64,000 bases of DNA, from positions 434,001-498,000 of the forward strand of contig NZ_NRQT01000003.1 of assembly GCF_004119455.1 (NCBI RefSeq), in the 5' to 3' direction. The DNA is from Chryseobacterium sp. CH25. Its GTDB lineage: Bacteria; Bacteroidota; Bacteroidia; Flavobacteriales; Weeksellaceae. Positions 17,277 to 25,595 of this stretch are shown in pieces. The translations under genes and the position numbers were made by a program. The number at the start of each line of letters is the position of its first letter. Positions within the stretch are counted from its first letter, which is position 1. The notes below the pieces were generated by a model. That model was given only the letters and a program-made list of their open reading frames with translations. It was not told the origin of the DNA and ran no database searches.

Positions 17277-17765
17277 TTACTTCGCTATATTCTTCATCAT
17301 TTTCTCTACAAATTCAAAAGCAGCCGGGCAGATTACCGTATTTTTCAGCATCAGGTTGTTGATCTGATAAATCTTTTTGCGGTCTGTATGAGGGTATTCT
17401 CTACAGGCTTTTGGTCTTACTTCATAAATAGAACAAGTATTATCACTGTTCAGAAAAAAGCATGGAAGGTTTTGTAATACCTTATCATTGTCTTCATCCA
17501 CTCTCAGAAATTTAGCCTCGAAATCAGCAGACTTCATACGCAGATGCTTAGCGATACGTTCAATATCTTTTTCAGTGTATAACGGACCTGTGGTTTTACA
17601 GCAATTGGCACACTGTAAACAGTCTATTTCATCAAAGACTTCATCATGGGTTTCCTGTACTATATAATCGAGGTTTTTGGGCGGTTTTTTCTTTAATCCG
17701 TCCAGAAATTTTTTATGTTCTTTCTGCTTTTGTAAAGCCTGTTTTTTATAAAAATCTAAATTCAT
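17277..17765 (-). CDS. YkgJ-family CxxCxxCC zinc/iron-cluster protein
   Basis: 162 residues. The family signature CLQCANCC (CxxCxxCC) lies near residue 47, with further Cys in LPCFFL, NTCSIYEVRPKACREYP and VICPAAF, the set that binds a metal cluster in the YkgJ/UPF0153 family. The biochemical function is unknown. The ATG directly abuts the stop of the Kir channel gene (17766), so the two are co-transcribed and probably translationally coupled. Confidence 0.88.
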   Translation of the reverse strand: MNLDFYKKQALQKQKEHKKFLDGLKKKPPKNLDYIVQETHDEVFDEIDCLQCANCCKTTGPLYTEKDIERIAKHLRMKSADFEAKFLRVDEDNDKVLQNLPCFFLNSDNTCSIYEVRPKACREYPHTDRKKIYQINNLMLKNTVICPAAFEFVEKMMKNIAK

Positions 17766-18737
17766 TTATTCTTTATTTCCTGTCTGAGCAGGAAGATCTG
17801 TTTTTTGATATTCATTGATCTTATCAAGATCTAAAATCGTAGCAAGATTCTTTTTATCAGGATAATACATCGGAACAAATTTCGCTCCGTACACAATTTC
17901 TCCAGTCACATAGGAAGATCTTTGAACTACCGTATTAGAGAATACTTCATCAAACGCTCTTACCTGAACAATGATCTCAATATCCGTACTTTTAAAATCA
18001 TCCTCAGAGAAGCCGTAAAATGGTGAGCCTTCATTGATTTTATGAACTACTGTCCAGTTCAGAGCCAAAGTATTGATCTTGCTTAAATGGGTTTCCAACC
18101 TGTAAAAATTGCTCTTGGGAACATCATTTTCAATGACTTCAATGGCTGTAGATACAATCACATCGGCATCCGTCAATGCATTATTCTTATAAGGGGCTAA
18201 TCTGAACATTAAGGCTGTTCCCTCTTCAAAAGGAGCAATCACCGCAATATCAGAAAATCTTAAATAAGCTCTCGGTCTTGAAAATCTTCCATAAAAAAGA
18301 CCTGTTGCAATGGCAAAGGTAAGCAATCCCAGAAAAGCCTCAAAAGTGGCTACTAAGCTGGCCAAAAAGCCCACAGGAGCAATCCTTCCATATCCTACAG
18401 TAGTAAATGTCTGCGAACTGAAGAAGAATACATCAATAAACTCATTCAACGGATCACTTTTATCTATCCCAGTAAGGTGCTCCACTCCAATCAGGTAATA
18501 GATCATAGCAAATAAAAGATTGATGAGAATATAAGCTACAACGAGGTATGAAATAAAACGGAATGAAGAGAGATTCAGCATCGTATGATACCAGCTCAGG
18601 CTGTTGAAAACATTCACACCTGTTCTCTTTACATTCGGGAGACCATCTTTATTGATGAACCTTCCTGAAGCATTGCTTCCGAAACCACTGTTCTCCGTGT
18701 TTTTCTGGCGAATCTTTTTTCTGAACCCTCTTGTCAT
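17766..18737 (-). CDS. Inward-rectifier potassium channel, KirBac type
   Basis: 323 residues with the KirBac layout. A cytoplasmic N-terminus with the slide-helix region WYHTML is followed by TM1 (about 60-80), a pore helix with selectivity filter TTVGYGR around residue 115, and TM2 (about 120-143). Last comes a C-terminal immunoglobulin-like domain of beta strands ending near 300. The GYG filter indicates K+ selectivity. It is expected to be a homotetramer in the inner membrane. It abuts the YkgJ gene downstream. A -7 element TATCTTTG lies 65 bases upstream. Confidence 0.9.
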   Translation of the reverse strand: MTRGFRKKIRQKNTENSGFGSNASGRFINKDGLPNVKRTGVNVFNSLSWYHTMLNLSSFRFISYLVVAYILINLLFAMIYYLIGVEHLTGIDKSDPLNEFIDVFFFSSQTFTTVGYGRIAPVGFLASLVATFEAFLGLLTFAIATGLFYGRFSRPRAYLRFSDIAVIAPFEEGTALMFRLAPYKNNALTDADVIVSTAIEVIENDVPKSNFYRLETHLSKINTLALNWTVVHKINEGSPFYGFSEDDFKSTDIEIIVQVRAFDEVFSNTVVQRSSYVTGEIVYGAKFVPMYYPDKKNLATILDLDKINEYQKTDLPAQTGNKE

Positions 18738-18801
18738 CTTATCTCATTTGTTTTTTGAATAGCTTAGCAATTGAACATTACCCTTCTCCTCTTTCCGGAT
18801 A

Positions 18802-18809
18802 CAAAGATA
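18802..18809 (-). promoter_or_regulatory. -7 element upstream of the Kir channel
   Basis: Minus-strand TATCTTTG, an exact TAnnTTTG match, 65 bases before the ATG. The nearest upstream TTG is about 24 bp away, longer than usual. Confidence 0.45.
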
Positions 18810-18870
18810 AAATATTGTTTTCATGAATTTTATCAATTGGATCCTTTACTCATTCAATTTGATTTTACAG

Positions 18871-18878
18871 TAAATTTG
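18871..18878 (+). promoter_or_regulatory. -7 element overlapping a very short or absent leader of the truncated haemoglobin gene
   Basis: TAAATTTG, an exact TAnnTTTG match, ends 4 bases before ATG 18883. A transcript starting the usual 6-7 bases after it would be leaderless. No TTG lies at the normal spacing. Confidence 0.4.
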
Positions 18879-18882
18879 AAGT

Positions 18883-19263
18883 ATGAAAAAGCTTGAATCA
18901 AGAGAGGACATTGAACACCTGGTTAATTCATTTTATGCCAAAGTAGTAAAGGATGAAACAATTAGTTTCTTCTTCAATGATATTGCTAAAGTAGACTGGG
19001 ATAAACATCTTCCTAAGATGTATTCGTTCTGGGAATCTATTCTTTTCGGACAGATGACTTACAAAGGAAATCCAATGGGTGTCCATTTCCCGATCAATGA
19101 AATACAGGCTATGGAACAAAAACACTTCGATAGATGGCTGGAACTGTGGAGAACAACCATTGAAGAAAATTTCGTTGGTGAAAATGCTGACATGGCCATC
19201 TATAAATCCGAAAATATCGCCAAACTGATGGCTTTTAAAATGGATTTAGCGAGAAGACTTTAG
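18883..19263 (+). CDS. Group III truncated haemoglobin
   Basis: 126 residues, a 2-on-2 globin of group III. The proximal haem ligand is H81 in EQKHFDRW, and the upstream block MYSFWESILFG-x-x-Y-x-GNPMGVHFPI is characteristic of the group. It is likely to bind O2, NO or a related ligand in the cytoplasm; the physiological role of group III is poorly known. It is divergent from the Kir channel. The ATG at 18883 is the only sensible start, with the -7 element very close. Confidence 0.92.
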   Translation: MKKLESREDIEHLVNSFYAKVVKDETISFFFNDIAKVDWDKHLPKMYSFWESILFGQMTYKGNPMGVHFPINEIQAMEQKHFDRWLELWRTTIEENFVGENADMAIYKSENIAKLMAFKMDLARRL

Positions 19264-19274
19264 CGAGGTTCGGG

Positions 19275-19297
19275 ATCCGAGTTACGGGATTTTTTTA
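19275..19297 (+). terminator. Terminator-like hairpin after the truncated haemoglobin
   Basis: ATCCG / CGGGAT (19275-19279 with 19285-19290, one bulge), then seven T. It lies 11 bases after the stop. Confidence 0.55.
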
Positions 19298-20365
19298 AGG
19301 AACAATTACCGTAAAAATATACGCAGCCAAGTTTACTAAAAGTACGGTTCCGTACAGGATATTCGTTTTCCCACGGCTTAATGAAAGCATCACTATAAAT
19401 ACGGATAAGGACAGAAGAATAATATCTTTTTTGTCCAGCCCAAGTACCAATGGGATATCATATACGATACACACCACTGAAACAGCAGGAATCGTAAGCC
19501 CAATACTTGCCAATGCAGAACCTAGGGCAAGATTTAAACTCGATTGTATCTGATTGGCTCTTGCGGCACGTATAGCAGCAACCCCTTCAGGAAGCAGTAC
19601 TACTGCAGCAATAATAACCCCAACCAAAGACTTAGGAGCTCCTACACTCTGTACCATTCCTTCAATGGTATCTGAAAGCCCTTTTGCCATCAAAACAACA
19701 ATTACAAGGCAGATCACTAGAAATCCAAAGCTTATCAGAGTTTTTGTTAATGTAGGAATATAATGTTCTTCAGGGTGTTCATCAGGAACAATAAAGTAAC
19801 TTCTGTGTCTCACGGTTTGTACCATCAAAAATACACCGTAAATAACTAGACAGGCAATAGATACAAAAATAAGTTGTGCCTGATTATAGAAAGGTCCGTT
19901 AACACTGGACGTAAAATTAGGGAGAACGAGAGTAAGGACCAGGATCGAAACAGTACTTACCAAATAAGTAGTTGCTGAGGTCCTTGCAAAGAACTGTTCG
20001 TGGTATTTAACACCACCTACCAGAATACAGATTCCCAAAATGCCATTCAGAATCAGCATTACGGCGGCAAAAACGGTATCTCTGGCCAGCGTGATCGCCT
20101 GATCTCCGCCGGCAACCATCAGTGAGATGATTAACGCTACTTCAATAATGGTGATACAAAGAGCAAGGATAATGGTTCCGAAAGGCTCTCCTACTTTATG
20201 AGCCACCATTTCTGCATGGTGAACTGCCGATAAAACACTCCCAATAAGTAAAATTCCGGCAATAATATCATAAATAACACCACTTCCCATCAGTCCGGAA
20301 AAGTAGTAACCTACCGCAAGGACAGGAAAAATATAAGTGTAATGTAAAAGTTCTTTCAATTTCAT
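19295..20365 (-). CDS. chaA: Calcium/cation:proton antiporter, ChaA type
   Basis: 356 residues and about eleven membrane helices. The two CaCA alpha-repeat signatures are visible: HKVGEPFGTIILALCITIIEVALI (about 56-79) and LLPEGVAAIRAARANQIQSSLNLALGSALASIGLTIP (about 258-294), each with the conserved acidic residue. It exchanges Ca2+ (or Na+/K+) for H+ across the inner membrane. It is monocistronic; the convergent truncated haemoglobin ends just before it. The symbol is by family; substrate preference cannot be read from sequence. Confidence 0.88.
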   Translation of the reverse strand: MKLKELLHYTYIFPVLAVGYYFSGLMGSGVIYDIIAGILLIGSVLSAVHHAEMVAHKVGEPFGTIILALCITIIEVALIISLMVAGGDQAITLARDTVFAAVMLILNGILGICILVGGVKYHEQFFARTSATTYLVSTVSILVLTLVLPNFTSSVNGPFYNQAQLIFVSIACLVIYGVFLMVQTVRHRSYFIVPDEHPEEHYIPTLTKTLISFGFLVICLVIVVLMAKGLSDTIEGMVQSVGAPKSLVGVIIAAVVLLPEGVAAIRAARANQIQSSLNLALGSALASIGLTIPAVSVVCIVYDIPLVLGLDKKDIILLSLSVFIVMLSLSRGKTNILYGTVLLVNLAAYIFTVIVP

Positions 20366-20431
20366 ATCGTGACTACAAAATACAAAAAATCTATAACATT
20401 TTCAATATCGAAAGAAAATATTAATAATATT

Positions 20432-20770
20432 TTAATGAGGCCAGAAGTTAAAGTCCTGATAATCTGTTAACATATGAAAAAGCAATCCTATGGCAACAAT
20501 TCTAATATTTCCTTTAAAAAACAGCAGCAAAAAATACACCGCAATGGCATAATAGGAATGTAAAAAATGAAAACCTATACTTTCTCTTGACGGATCAAAA
20601 ATAGGATTGGCAAAAAGGTGGTCCAGATCTACCAGCATTGTCGCCAATAATATGAGATACACCTTCTTCCAATTTTTAGGATAAAAGGTCAACGCAATAA
20701 AGACAGGAAACACAAAATGCAAAAAATAATGTGTACAGGTTTTGAGCAAAGCAATTTCTGATGGAGCCAT
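20432..20770 (-). CDS. DUF6122 family membrane protein
   Basis: About 113 residues from ATG 20770 (MAPSEIALLK); the open frame extends to 20851 but would then overlap the upstream gene by 55 bp, so the inner start is better. Three or four membrane helices. It carries the family pattern HYFLHFVFP, then LATMLVDLDHLFANPIFDP, FHFLHSYYA and LLFHMLTDYQDF. The Asp/His residues recall membrane-bound metal-dependent hydrolases (YdjM-like), but the activity is unproven. It is last in a four-gene minus-strand operon. Confidence 0.8.
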   Translation of the reverse strand: MAPSEIALLKTCTHYFLHFVFPVFIALTFYPKNWKKVYLILLATMLVDLDHLFANPIFDPSRESIGFHFLHSYYAIAVYFLLLFFKGNIRIVAIGLLFHMLTDYQDFNFWPH

Positions 20771-20796
20771 TAAAGGATTTTTTCCAGTTTCCAGGG

Positions 20797-22035
20797 TTAC
20801 CACCGTAAAATTAAGGGTAAATTTCCTTTTTTCGCTTTTATTTTCAACCAATAATTCTGAGATATGTTTCCGTACAGCATATAATCAATATCGGAAACGA
20901 TCTTTTTCTCTGTGTAGCTCAGTGTTTTCAAAGATGAATACAGTAAAGAACTATTGCGAATCAGGATATAATTTTCTTTTAATTGAGAAGATGTTATTAC
21001 AGGCTTTCTGGTAGATTTTATGACAACTCCATTGTTATTTTTACTAATTTCATTAGGCTGAAAAGGAATTGCTGTGAATTGGTTCTCACTATTAATCCAC
21101 TTTTTAGATTGAAAATAGTCCCATGTTTTTTCAGCATTTTTGCTTTGAATCTCAATGCTATAATTAGGCTGTGTAATCTTCTGAAAGGTTTTCTTTTCAA
21201 TCTCATTAAAATTATCATCATATTCATAGCTGATAATGGTATCGTTAACCTGCTCAAGATTTGCGGTAGCTTTTAAAGAAGTAGCCTGTGAAGAATCTGC
21301 AATGCTTTTATTGAAAAAACGGCTGAAGTTTCTGATGTTCTCCTGATCTAGTTCCATTTCCAGAAACTGATCTCCTTTCTGAAATTTTGATTCAATTGAA
21401 TTAAAAGCGTTCAGATTTGAATTATTTTTAATCTCAATTTCATCATCATTCAGTTCAATAGTAAAGTTTTTAATTTTCTTCCCTGAAATGAATGAAATAC
21501 TTCCTAATGTATTCTGAATAAACTCGTCTGTATTCCGAGCAGGACTTGAAGAAGTCTGAAGGAGCTGCTTTTTAATTGTTTCAAAAGCGGAATCAGAAGT
21601 TCCCGCAACACAGTGATTACCTTCTATCATAAAGAAAAACTGATCTTTTTGAAAACGGTTATTTCCTTTATCTGTAAACTGTTGCTTCTTTAAAAAAGCG
21701 ATGAACTGTTGAGGATCTTTAAGTTCTAAAACACTATACCATTCGGAGAATTTAGTGTCTTTAATATGGAAAATCTGCAAAAAATCCGGAATTCTGATTC
21801 CTGAATTTCTGATTGAAGCAGAGCTTTTACCCTTTGCATCACTTCCGGACCAGCTTGAAGGATGTGTAGCTAAGCTGAAGAGATATTGTCCCGTTAGTTT
21901 CTTACTATCAATTAAAATAACTGCATCTGCGTTTTCAGGAATATATCTGAGGTTTTTATCTTTATGAAAAACCACAAAATACACTGCAACAGCAAGCAAT
22001 ACAAGTAACGGGACAATAATCTTCTTTTTTTTCAT
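20797..22035 (-). CDS. Membrane-anchored protein of unknown function, short relative of the next gene
   Basis: 412 residues: a Lys-rich start and one anchor helix (IIVPLLVLLAVAVYFVVF), then an extracytoplasmic domain beginning YIPENADAVILIDSKKL. I do not recognise a Pfam family with certainty. A segment SYEYDDNFNEIEKKTFQ followed by QPNYSIEI matches DYEYDADFNEKEVKKTKE and VPNFTFAF of the upstream 671-residue protein, and both begin with a statement that a residue pair 'DAV' follows the anchor. They are therefore probably distant paralogues. Its ATG abuts the upstream stop, so translation is coupled. Confidence 0.75.
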   Translation of the reverse strand: MKKKKIIVPLLVLLAVAVYFVVFHKDKNLRYIPENADAVILIDSKKLTGQYLFSLATHPSSWSGSDAKGKSSASIRNSGIRIPDFLQIFHIKDTKFSEWYSVLELKDPQQFIAFLKKQQFTDKGNNRFQKDQFFFMIEGNHCVAGTSDSAFETIKKQLLQTSSSPARNTDEFIQNTLGSISFISGKKIKNFTIELNDDEIEIKNNSNLNAFNSIESKFQKGDQFLEMELDQENIRNFSRFFNKSIADSSQATSLKATANLEQVNDTIISYEYDDNFNEIEKKTFQKITQPNYSIEIQSKNAEKTWDYFQSKKWINSENQFTAIPFQPNEISKNNNGVVIKSTRKPVITSSQLKENYILIRNSSLLYSSLKTLSYTEKKIVSDIDYMLYGNISQNYWLKIKAKKGNLPLILRW

Positions 22036-24051
22036 TTATAGTACGGGTGATTTCTTTTCGGTCTCTTTTGTTTTAAAAATCTGATCGAATATATCAAAGA
22101 AGTACATTAAGCTGTTCTCCGAAGAATCTTTAATATTATAATTCATTTCAGTCTGGATACTTTCTCCTTTCACTTCGGTTTTATAATACAATTCTCCTAC
22201 ATTTTTTCTGATAGCATCCAATGTCTTTCTGTCTTTAGGGCTTTTGAATTCTTTATCTAAACCTGTTAAAAGCTTCTGAAGATCCAATCTTCCGGATAAA
22301 GGATATTTAGCTGAATCTTTCGCCCATTTTCTGGAAATATCAGATTGACTTCCCGATAACATATTGTCTGTAGAGCTCATCAGATATACCACTCCATCTT
22401 TTACTGTAAAGAACAGCTGATCAACATATCCTCTATCTTTCTCGTCTTTAAAGGTGTATACATTCCCTTTTTTTGAGAATTTTTTAGCTAGTTTTTTATT
22501 GGTAGCCAGCATATCAAAAATACGGTTCCAATAGCCTTCATTCTCTGTTGCAAAAGCGAAAGTGAAGTTAGGAACAGCGATCTCCTTCGTTTTCTTTACT
22601 TCTTTTTCATTGAAATCAGCATCATATTCGTAATCCGTATATTCTACTGTTTTGGATTTCAACTCATTTAAAACAAAAATTCCGTTTCCTGGTGCTATTT
22701 TGGAAATAGCTTCTTCATCCAGAATAATTTTCATGGTTTCCATAATGAGCTCCATTTCTTTTTTGTACTCATTAACTCCGGAATTCTGAAGAAGGCTGTA
22801 CATCATATCAAAACATTTTGCTCCATTTACATTCATTGCATAGTAACCAACGCTTTTTTCATTGATAAGTTCCAACAGCTTCTTGTTTTTCTTTCCTTTG
22901 TAAATAGCAGACATGCTCTTCTGAATTTCAGAGTTTTTATGCTGATAATTATTAACCAGTCTTACTTTGTCTTTATCAAAATACAGATTGAACGAATAGT
23001 TGGAGTTGTACATGTTTTTGAAGATCTGCCCATAAGTATAATACTTCGTCATCTTACCATAGATTCCATCATTTACAATTCTTCCATAGTCTGTATAAAC
23101 AAACACATCTGAATTGGCATCTCTGAAGGCCAGCATTTCTTTAGGAACTTCAATTTCTAAATTTGAATTGAAATATTGGTCAAATCGTCCTTCAGCGTTC
23201 TTTTGAACAATCTTAAAGTCTTCTCTACGGATAGAATCCTGCTCTTTCTGGTAGGCTTTTTCAGCTTCCTCGTCATAACCTTCACTAGGCATTACACCCT
23301 CATCCTCAGGAATCTCTGCACTTTCTTTCTCTTTAGGATACTTGTGGTGTTTTTGAAGGTATTTGATATCTTTCTGAATTCTTGCAATCTCTTTATTATT
23401 ATCTTTAATACTCTCTTTCAGATACTTAATATCTTCCTTCAGATTTTTGATTTCCTCTTTATAATCAAAAGGTTTTTCCGGCTCATCAGCATAAACATCT
23501 ACTGCTGTAACAGCAGAATCAGCAACGGCAACAGCCGTACTGTCTGTAACAGCTTCTTCTGTCCAAAGATCACCTTTATAAGGTCTGGTATAGCTAATCA
23601 TACTGAGAACAGCGCGGCTCCCATTCCAGGCTACAAAAATATCATCATCAATATCTACGTAAGAATAGTTCTTTCTGCTGAAAACCTCCTGTCCTTTTTT
23701 CTTCATAGAATTAACAAATTCCTGGAACTTCTCCTTATTATCAATGATAAAATGGGTATTGTAGGTCTTAATAGAATCATTAAAACTTGCGTAATGATAC
23801 TGAACAGCATCATACTTGATTCCTGTTTTGGAATAATCTGTCCAGGAAGGTTTTTCCTTGTCTTTTTTGTTGAGTTCATGCAACAAAGGGTTCAGTTTAC
23901 TCCAGTTGATTTTATTGTTAAGCTGTTTTCCGTTAACTTCCATATAAAATACGGCATCAGACGGGATTTTCATACTGTTTTGGGCAAATACCAAGGTAAA
24001 GCCAAAGAGTACGAAAATAATGGTTTGCGTTTTTTTAAAGATAGATTTCAT
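22036..24051 (-). CDS. Exported protein resembling DUF4836, with coiled coil
   Basis: 671 residues: signal peptide (IIFVLFGFTLVFAQ), then SMKIPSDAVFYMEVNGKQLNNKINW, an N-terminal pattern like that of DUF4836 family proteins. Residues about 195-245 form a Lys/Glu coiled coil (EEIKNLKEDIKYLKESIKDN), and an Asp/Glu-rich linker precedes the second half. It is probably periplasmic. The function is unknown. It lies 17 bp after the lipoprotein gene and directly abuts the 412-residue protein, forming an envelope operon. Confidence 0.78.
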   Translation of the reverse strand: MKSIFKKTQTIIFVLFGFTLVFAQNSMKIPSDAVFYMEVNGKQLNNKINWSKLNPLLHELNKKDKEKPSWTDYSKTGIKYDAVQYHYASFNDSIKTYNTHFIIDNKEKFQEFVNSMKKKGQEVFSRKNYSYVDIDDDIFVAWNGSRAVLSMISYTRPYKGDLWTEEAVTDSTAVAVADSAVTAVDVYADEPEKPFDYKEEIKNLKEDIKYLKESIKDNNKEIARIQKDIKYLQKHHKYPKEKESAEIPEDEGVMPSEGYDEEAEKAYQKEQDSIRREDFKIVQKNAEGRFDQYFNSNLEIEVPKEMLAFRDANSDVFVYTDYGRIVNDGIYGKMTKYYTYGQIFKNMYNSNYSFNLYFDKDKVRLVNNYQHKNSEIQKSMSAIYKGKKNKKLLELINEKSVGYYAMNVNGAKCFDMMYSLLQNSGVNEYKKEMELIMETMKIILDEEAISKIAPGNGIFVLNELKSKTVEYTDYEYDADFNEKEVKKTKEIAVPNFTFAFATENEGYWNRIFDMLATNKKLAKKFSKKGNVYTFKDEKDRGYVDQLFFTVKDGVVYLMSSTDNMLSGSQSDISRKWAKDSAKYPLSGRLDLQKLLTGLDKEFKSPKDRKTLDAIRKNVGELYYKTEVKGESIQTEMNYNIKDSSENSLMYFFDIFDQIFKTKETEKKSPVL

Positions 24052-24068
24052 GACTATAGTTTAGAAAT

Positions 24069-24737
24069 TTATTGAAAAAGAATAGTGTTTTGTATTTGTT
24101 TTTTCTGAAGGATAAGATCCAGAATATCAGCCTCCAGCTTAATTGCTTTTTTGTTCGGAGAAAGTACGTAAGTGTTATTGGTTTGTGATTTCACAGCATT
24201 TTCAAACTGCATAATGGAAGTATATTTTGCATCATTGAAAACTTCCTTATCTGCTTTACTCATCTTATCATAATCTTCTTTGAAGGTATTGACTTTATTT
24301 CTTGCCAATGTTTTCTTCTCAAGATTCTGACTGTAGACCTGTGTAGGAACCATTTTCCCCAATATTTTCTGAGCTTTCAGTTTTTCCAGACCTGCATTGA
24401 TGTTTTCAATTTTTTTGAAATTACAGCTCAGCTTGATGATGTAATTCTCCAGATCCACAGATGTTTTCACATTACTGATTCCCGAAGTTCCTTTAAAAAT
24501 AGCTGCAGCTTCATTGATTTTCTTTTCAATTTCAGCTTTTTTGGGAACTTTTTTTCCGTTGATGGTTTCCATTTTAGATATGGAGGCCAGCCTTGTTTTA
24601 CTTTTGCTGGCATTAAGAATAATAGTATATTCTCCGGTACCATCTGCTTTAATATTCACTTTATCAAGAATGTCGAAACAGCTTGTAAGGAGTAGCAAAG
24701 GGATACATAAAAGAAATAATCTGAGAAAATTTTTCAT
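24069..24737 (-). CDS. Lipoprotein of unknown function
   Basis: 222 residues from ATG 24737; the frame stays open to 24767, but the inner start gives a proper lipoprotein signal MKNFLRLFLLCIPLLLLTSC with lipobox LTSC (C20). The mature part begins VNIKADGTGEYTIILNASKS, a pattern shared by several bacterial surface lipoproteins, then Lys-rich helices. A -7-like TAATTTTG lies 18 bases upstream on the minus strand. It is first gene of the 24.7-20.4 kb operon; the role is unknown. Confidence 0.78.
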   Translation of the reverse strand: MKNFLRLFLLCIPLLLLTSCFDILDKVNIKADGTGEYTIILNASKSKTRLASISKMETINGKKVPKKAEIEKKINEAAAIFKGTSGISNVKTSVDLENYIIKLSCNFKKIENINAGLEKLKAQKILGKMVPTQVYSQNLEKKTLARNKVNTFKEDYDKMSKADKEVFNDAKYTSIMQFENAVKSQTNNTYVLSPNKKAIKLEADILDLILQKKQIQNTILFQ

Positions 24738-24855
24738 GATTGGGTTTAAAACCACAAAATTACTCAATTTCGGTCTTAAATCCTTATCATCTTTGATTTT
24801 TCAAGTACAAATAGCTGTTTTCCGGTACTTTTTCAGACCAAGAAGACTCTCATTT

Positions 24856-25578
24856 TCAAATACGTCCTTTCAGGTAGTCCTGGCGAAGGTCTTCATCCAG
24901 TTTTTCGATAGCATAGCGCAGACAGGTTCTTGGCATTTCTTTATAGTACTGGTTCAGATAACCAATGAGTTCCTGTTCATTTTTATTGCCCATTTCCCGC
25001 AGCAGCCAGCCATTGGCTTTGTGCATCAGATCATGAGGATGTTTCAGATTTCTGGTTACAAATTCTTTGGTAAGATCAAAAGAGCCTTTTTTAATATAAT
25101 GCATCGTCCCTACCACAGCAATTCTCTTATGCCACATCTCTTCCATCTCAGAAAGATCTCTCAACAGATTTTCTTTCCTGTTTTCGTAAGCATATCTGCC
25201 AAGAATTTTATAACAACTGGAATCTACCAGATCCCAGTTATTAACATATTGAAGATGGCTGAGATAAAATTCTACGATTTCATCTTTTACCAGTATATCT
25301 TTTGTTTTTTCAAACTTTGAAATCAGCATAAAAAGAGCAGTAAGCCGATGTTCATGGTATTTTGAAGATAGAATTTCGCTTAACTCTTTTAAATTGATTT
25401 TTGAATAGTACTCTTTGGCTACAGACCTCTGATCCGGAACAGTTACACCCAGAAACAGATCTCCTTCACCGTATTCTCCTTTGCCTGTTTTGAAAAATCT
25501 TGGAAAAAATTCTGCTTTTTCAGGAATGGACAACACTGCAAGAGCTTCCTGTATTTCTTTAACAATACCTGTACTCAT
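24856..25578 (-). CDS. DNA alkylation repair protein, AlkD-like HEAT repeats
   Basis: 240 residues, all helical, with the AlkD-family features GVTVPDQRSVAKEYY near residue 45, then HEHRLTALFMLISKFEKT and NNWDLVDSSCYKILGRY, followed by LHDLMHKANGWLLREMG. AlkD relatives remove bulky or cationic alkyl-bases from DNA without base flipping. The W and D of NNWDLVD match the AlkD active-site region. It is last in a minus-strand operon with hflX, DUF4919 and a Na+/H+ antiporter (17 bp gap). Confidence 0.88.
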   Translation of the reverse strand: MSTGIVKEIQEALAVLSIPEKAEFFPRFFKTGKGEYGEGDLFLGVTVPDQRSVAKEYYSKINLKELSEILSSKYHEHRLTALFMLISKFEKTKDILVKDEIVEFYLSHLQYVNNWDLVDSSCYKILGRYAYENRKENLLRDLSEMEEMWHKRIAVVGTMHYIKKGSFDLTKEFVTRNLKHPHDLMHKANGWLLREMGNKNEQELIGYLNQYYKEMPRTCLRYAIEKLDEDLRQDYLKGRI

Positions 25579-25595
25579 TCAATGATTTTTTAGAA

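Noticed and set aside
23176..24075. 299-codon open frame on the plus strand
   Set aside because: It is antisense to the 671-residue exported protein; its translation is Ile/Phe/Asn-rich without a start context or domain, as expected for the opposite strand of an AT-rich gene.
24514..25320. 268-codon open frame on the plus strand
   Set aside because: It lies opposite the lipoprotein and AlkD-like genes, both well supported; the composition is that of a shadow frame.
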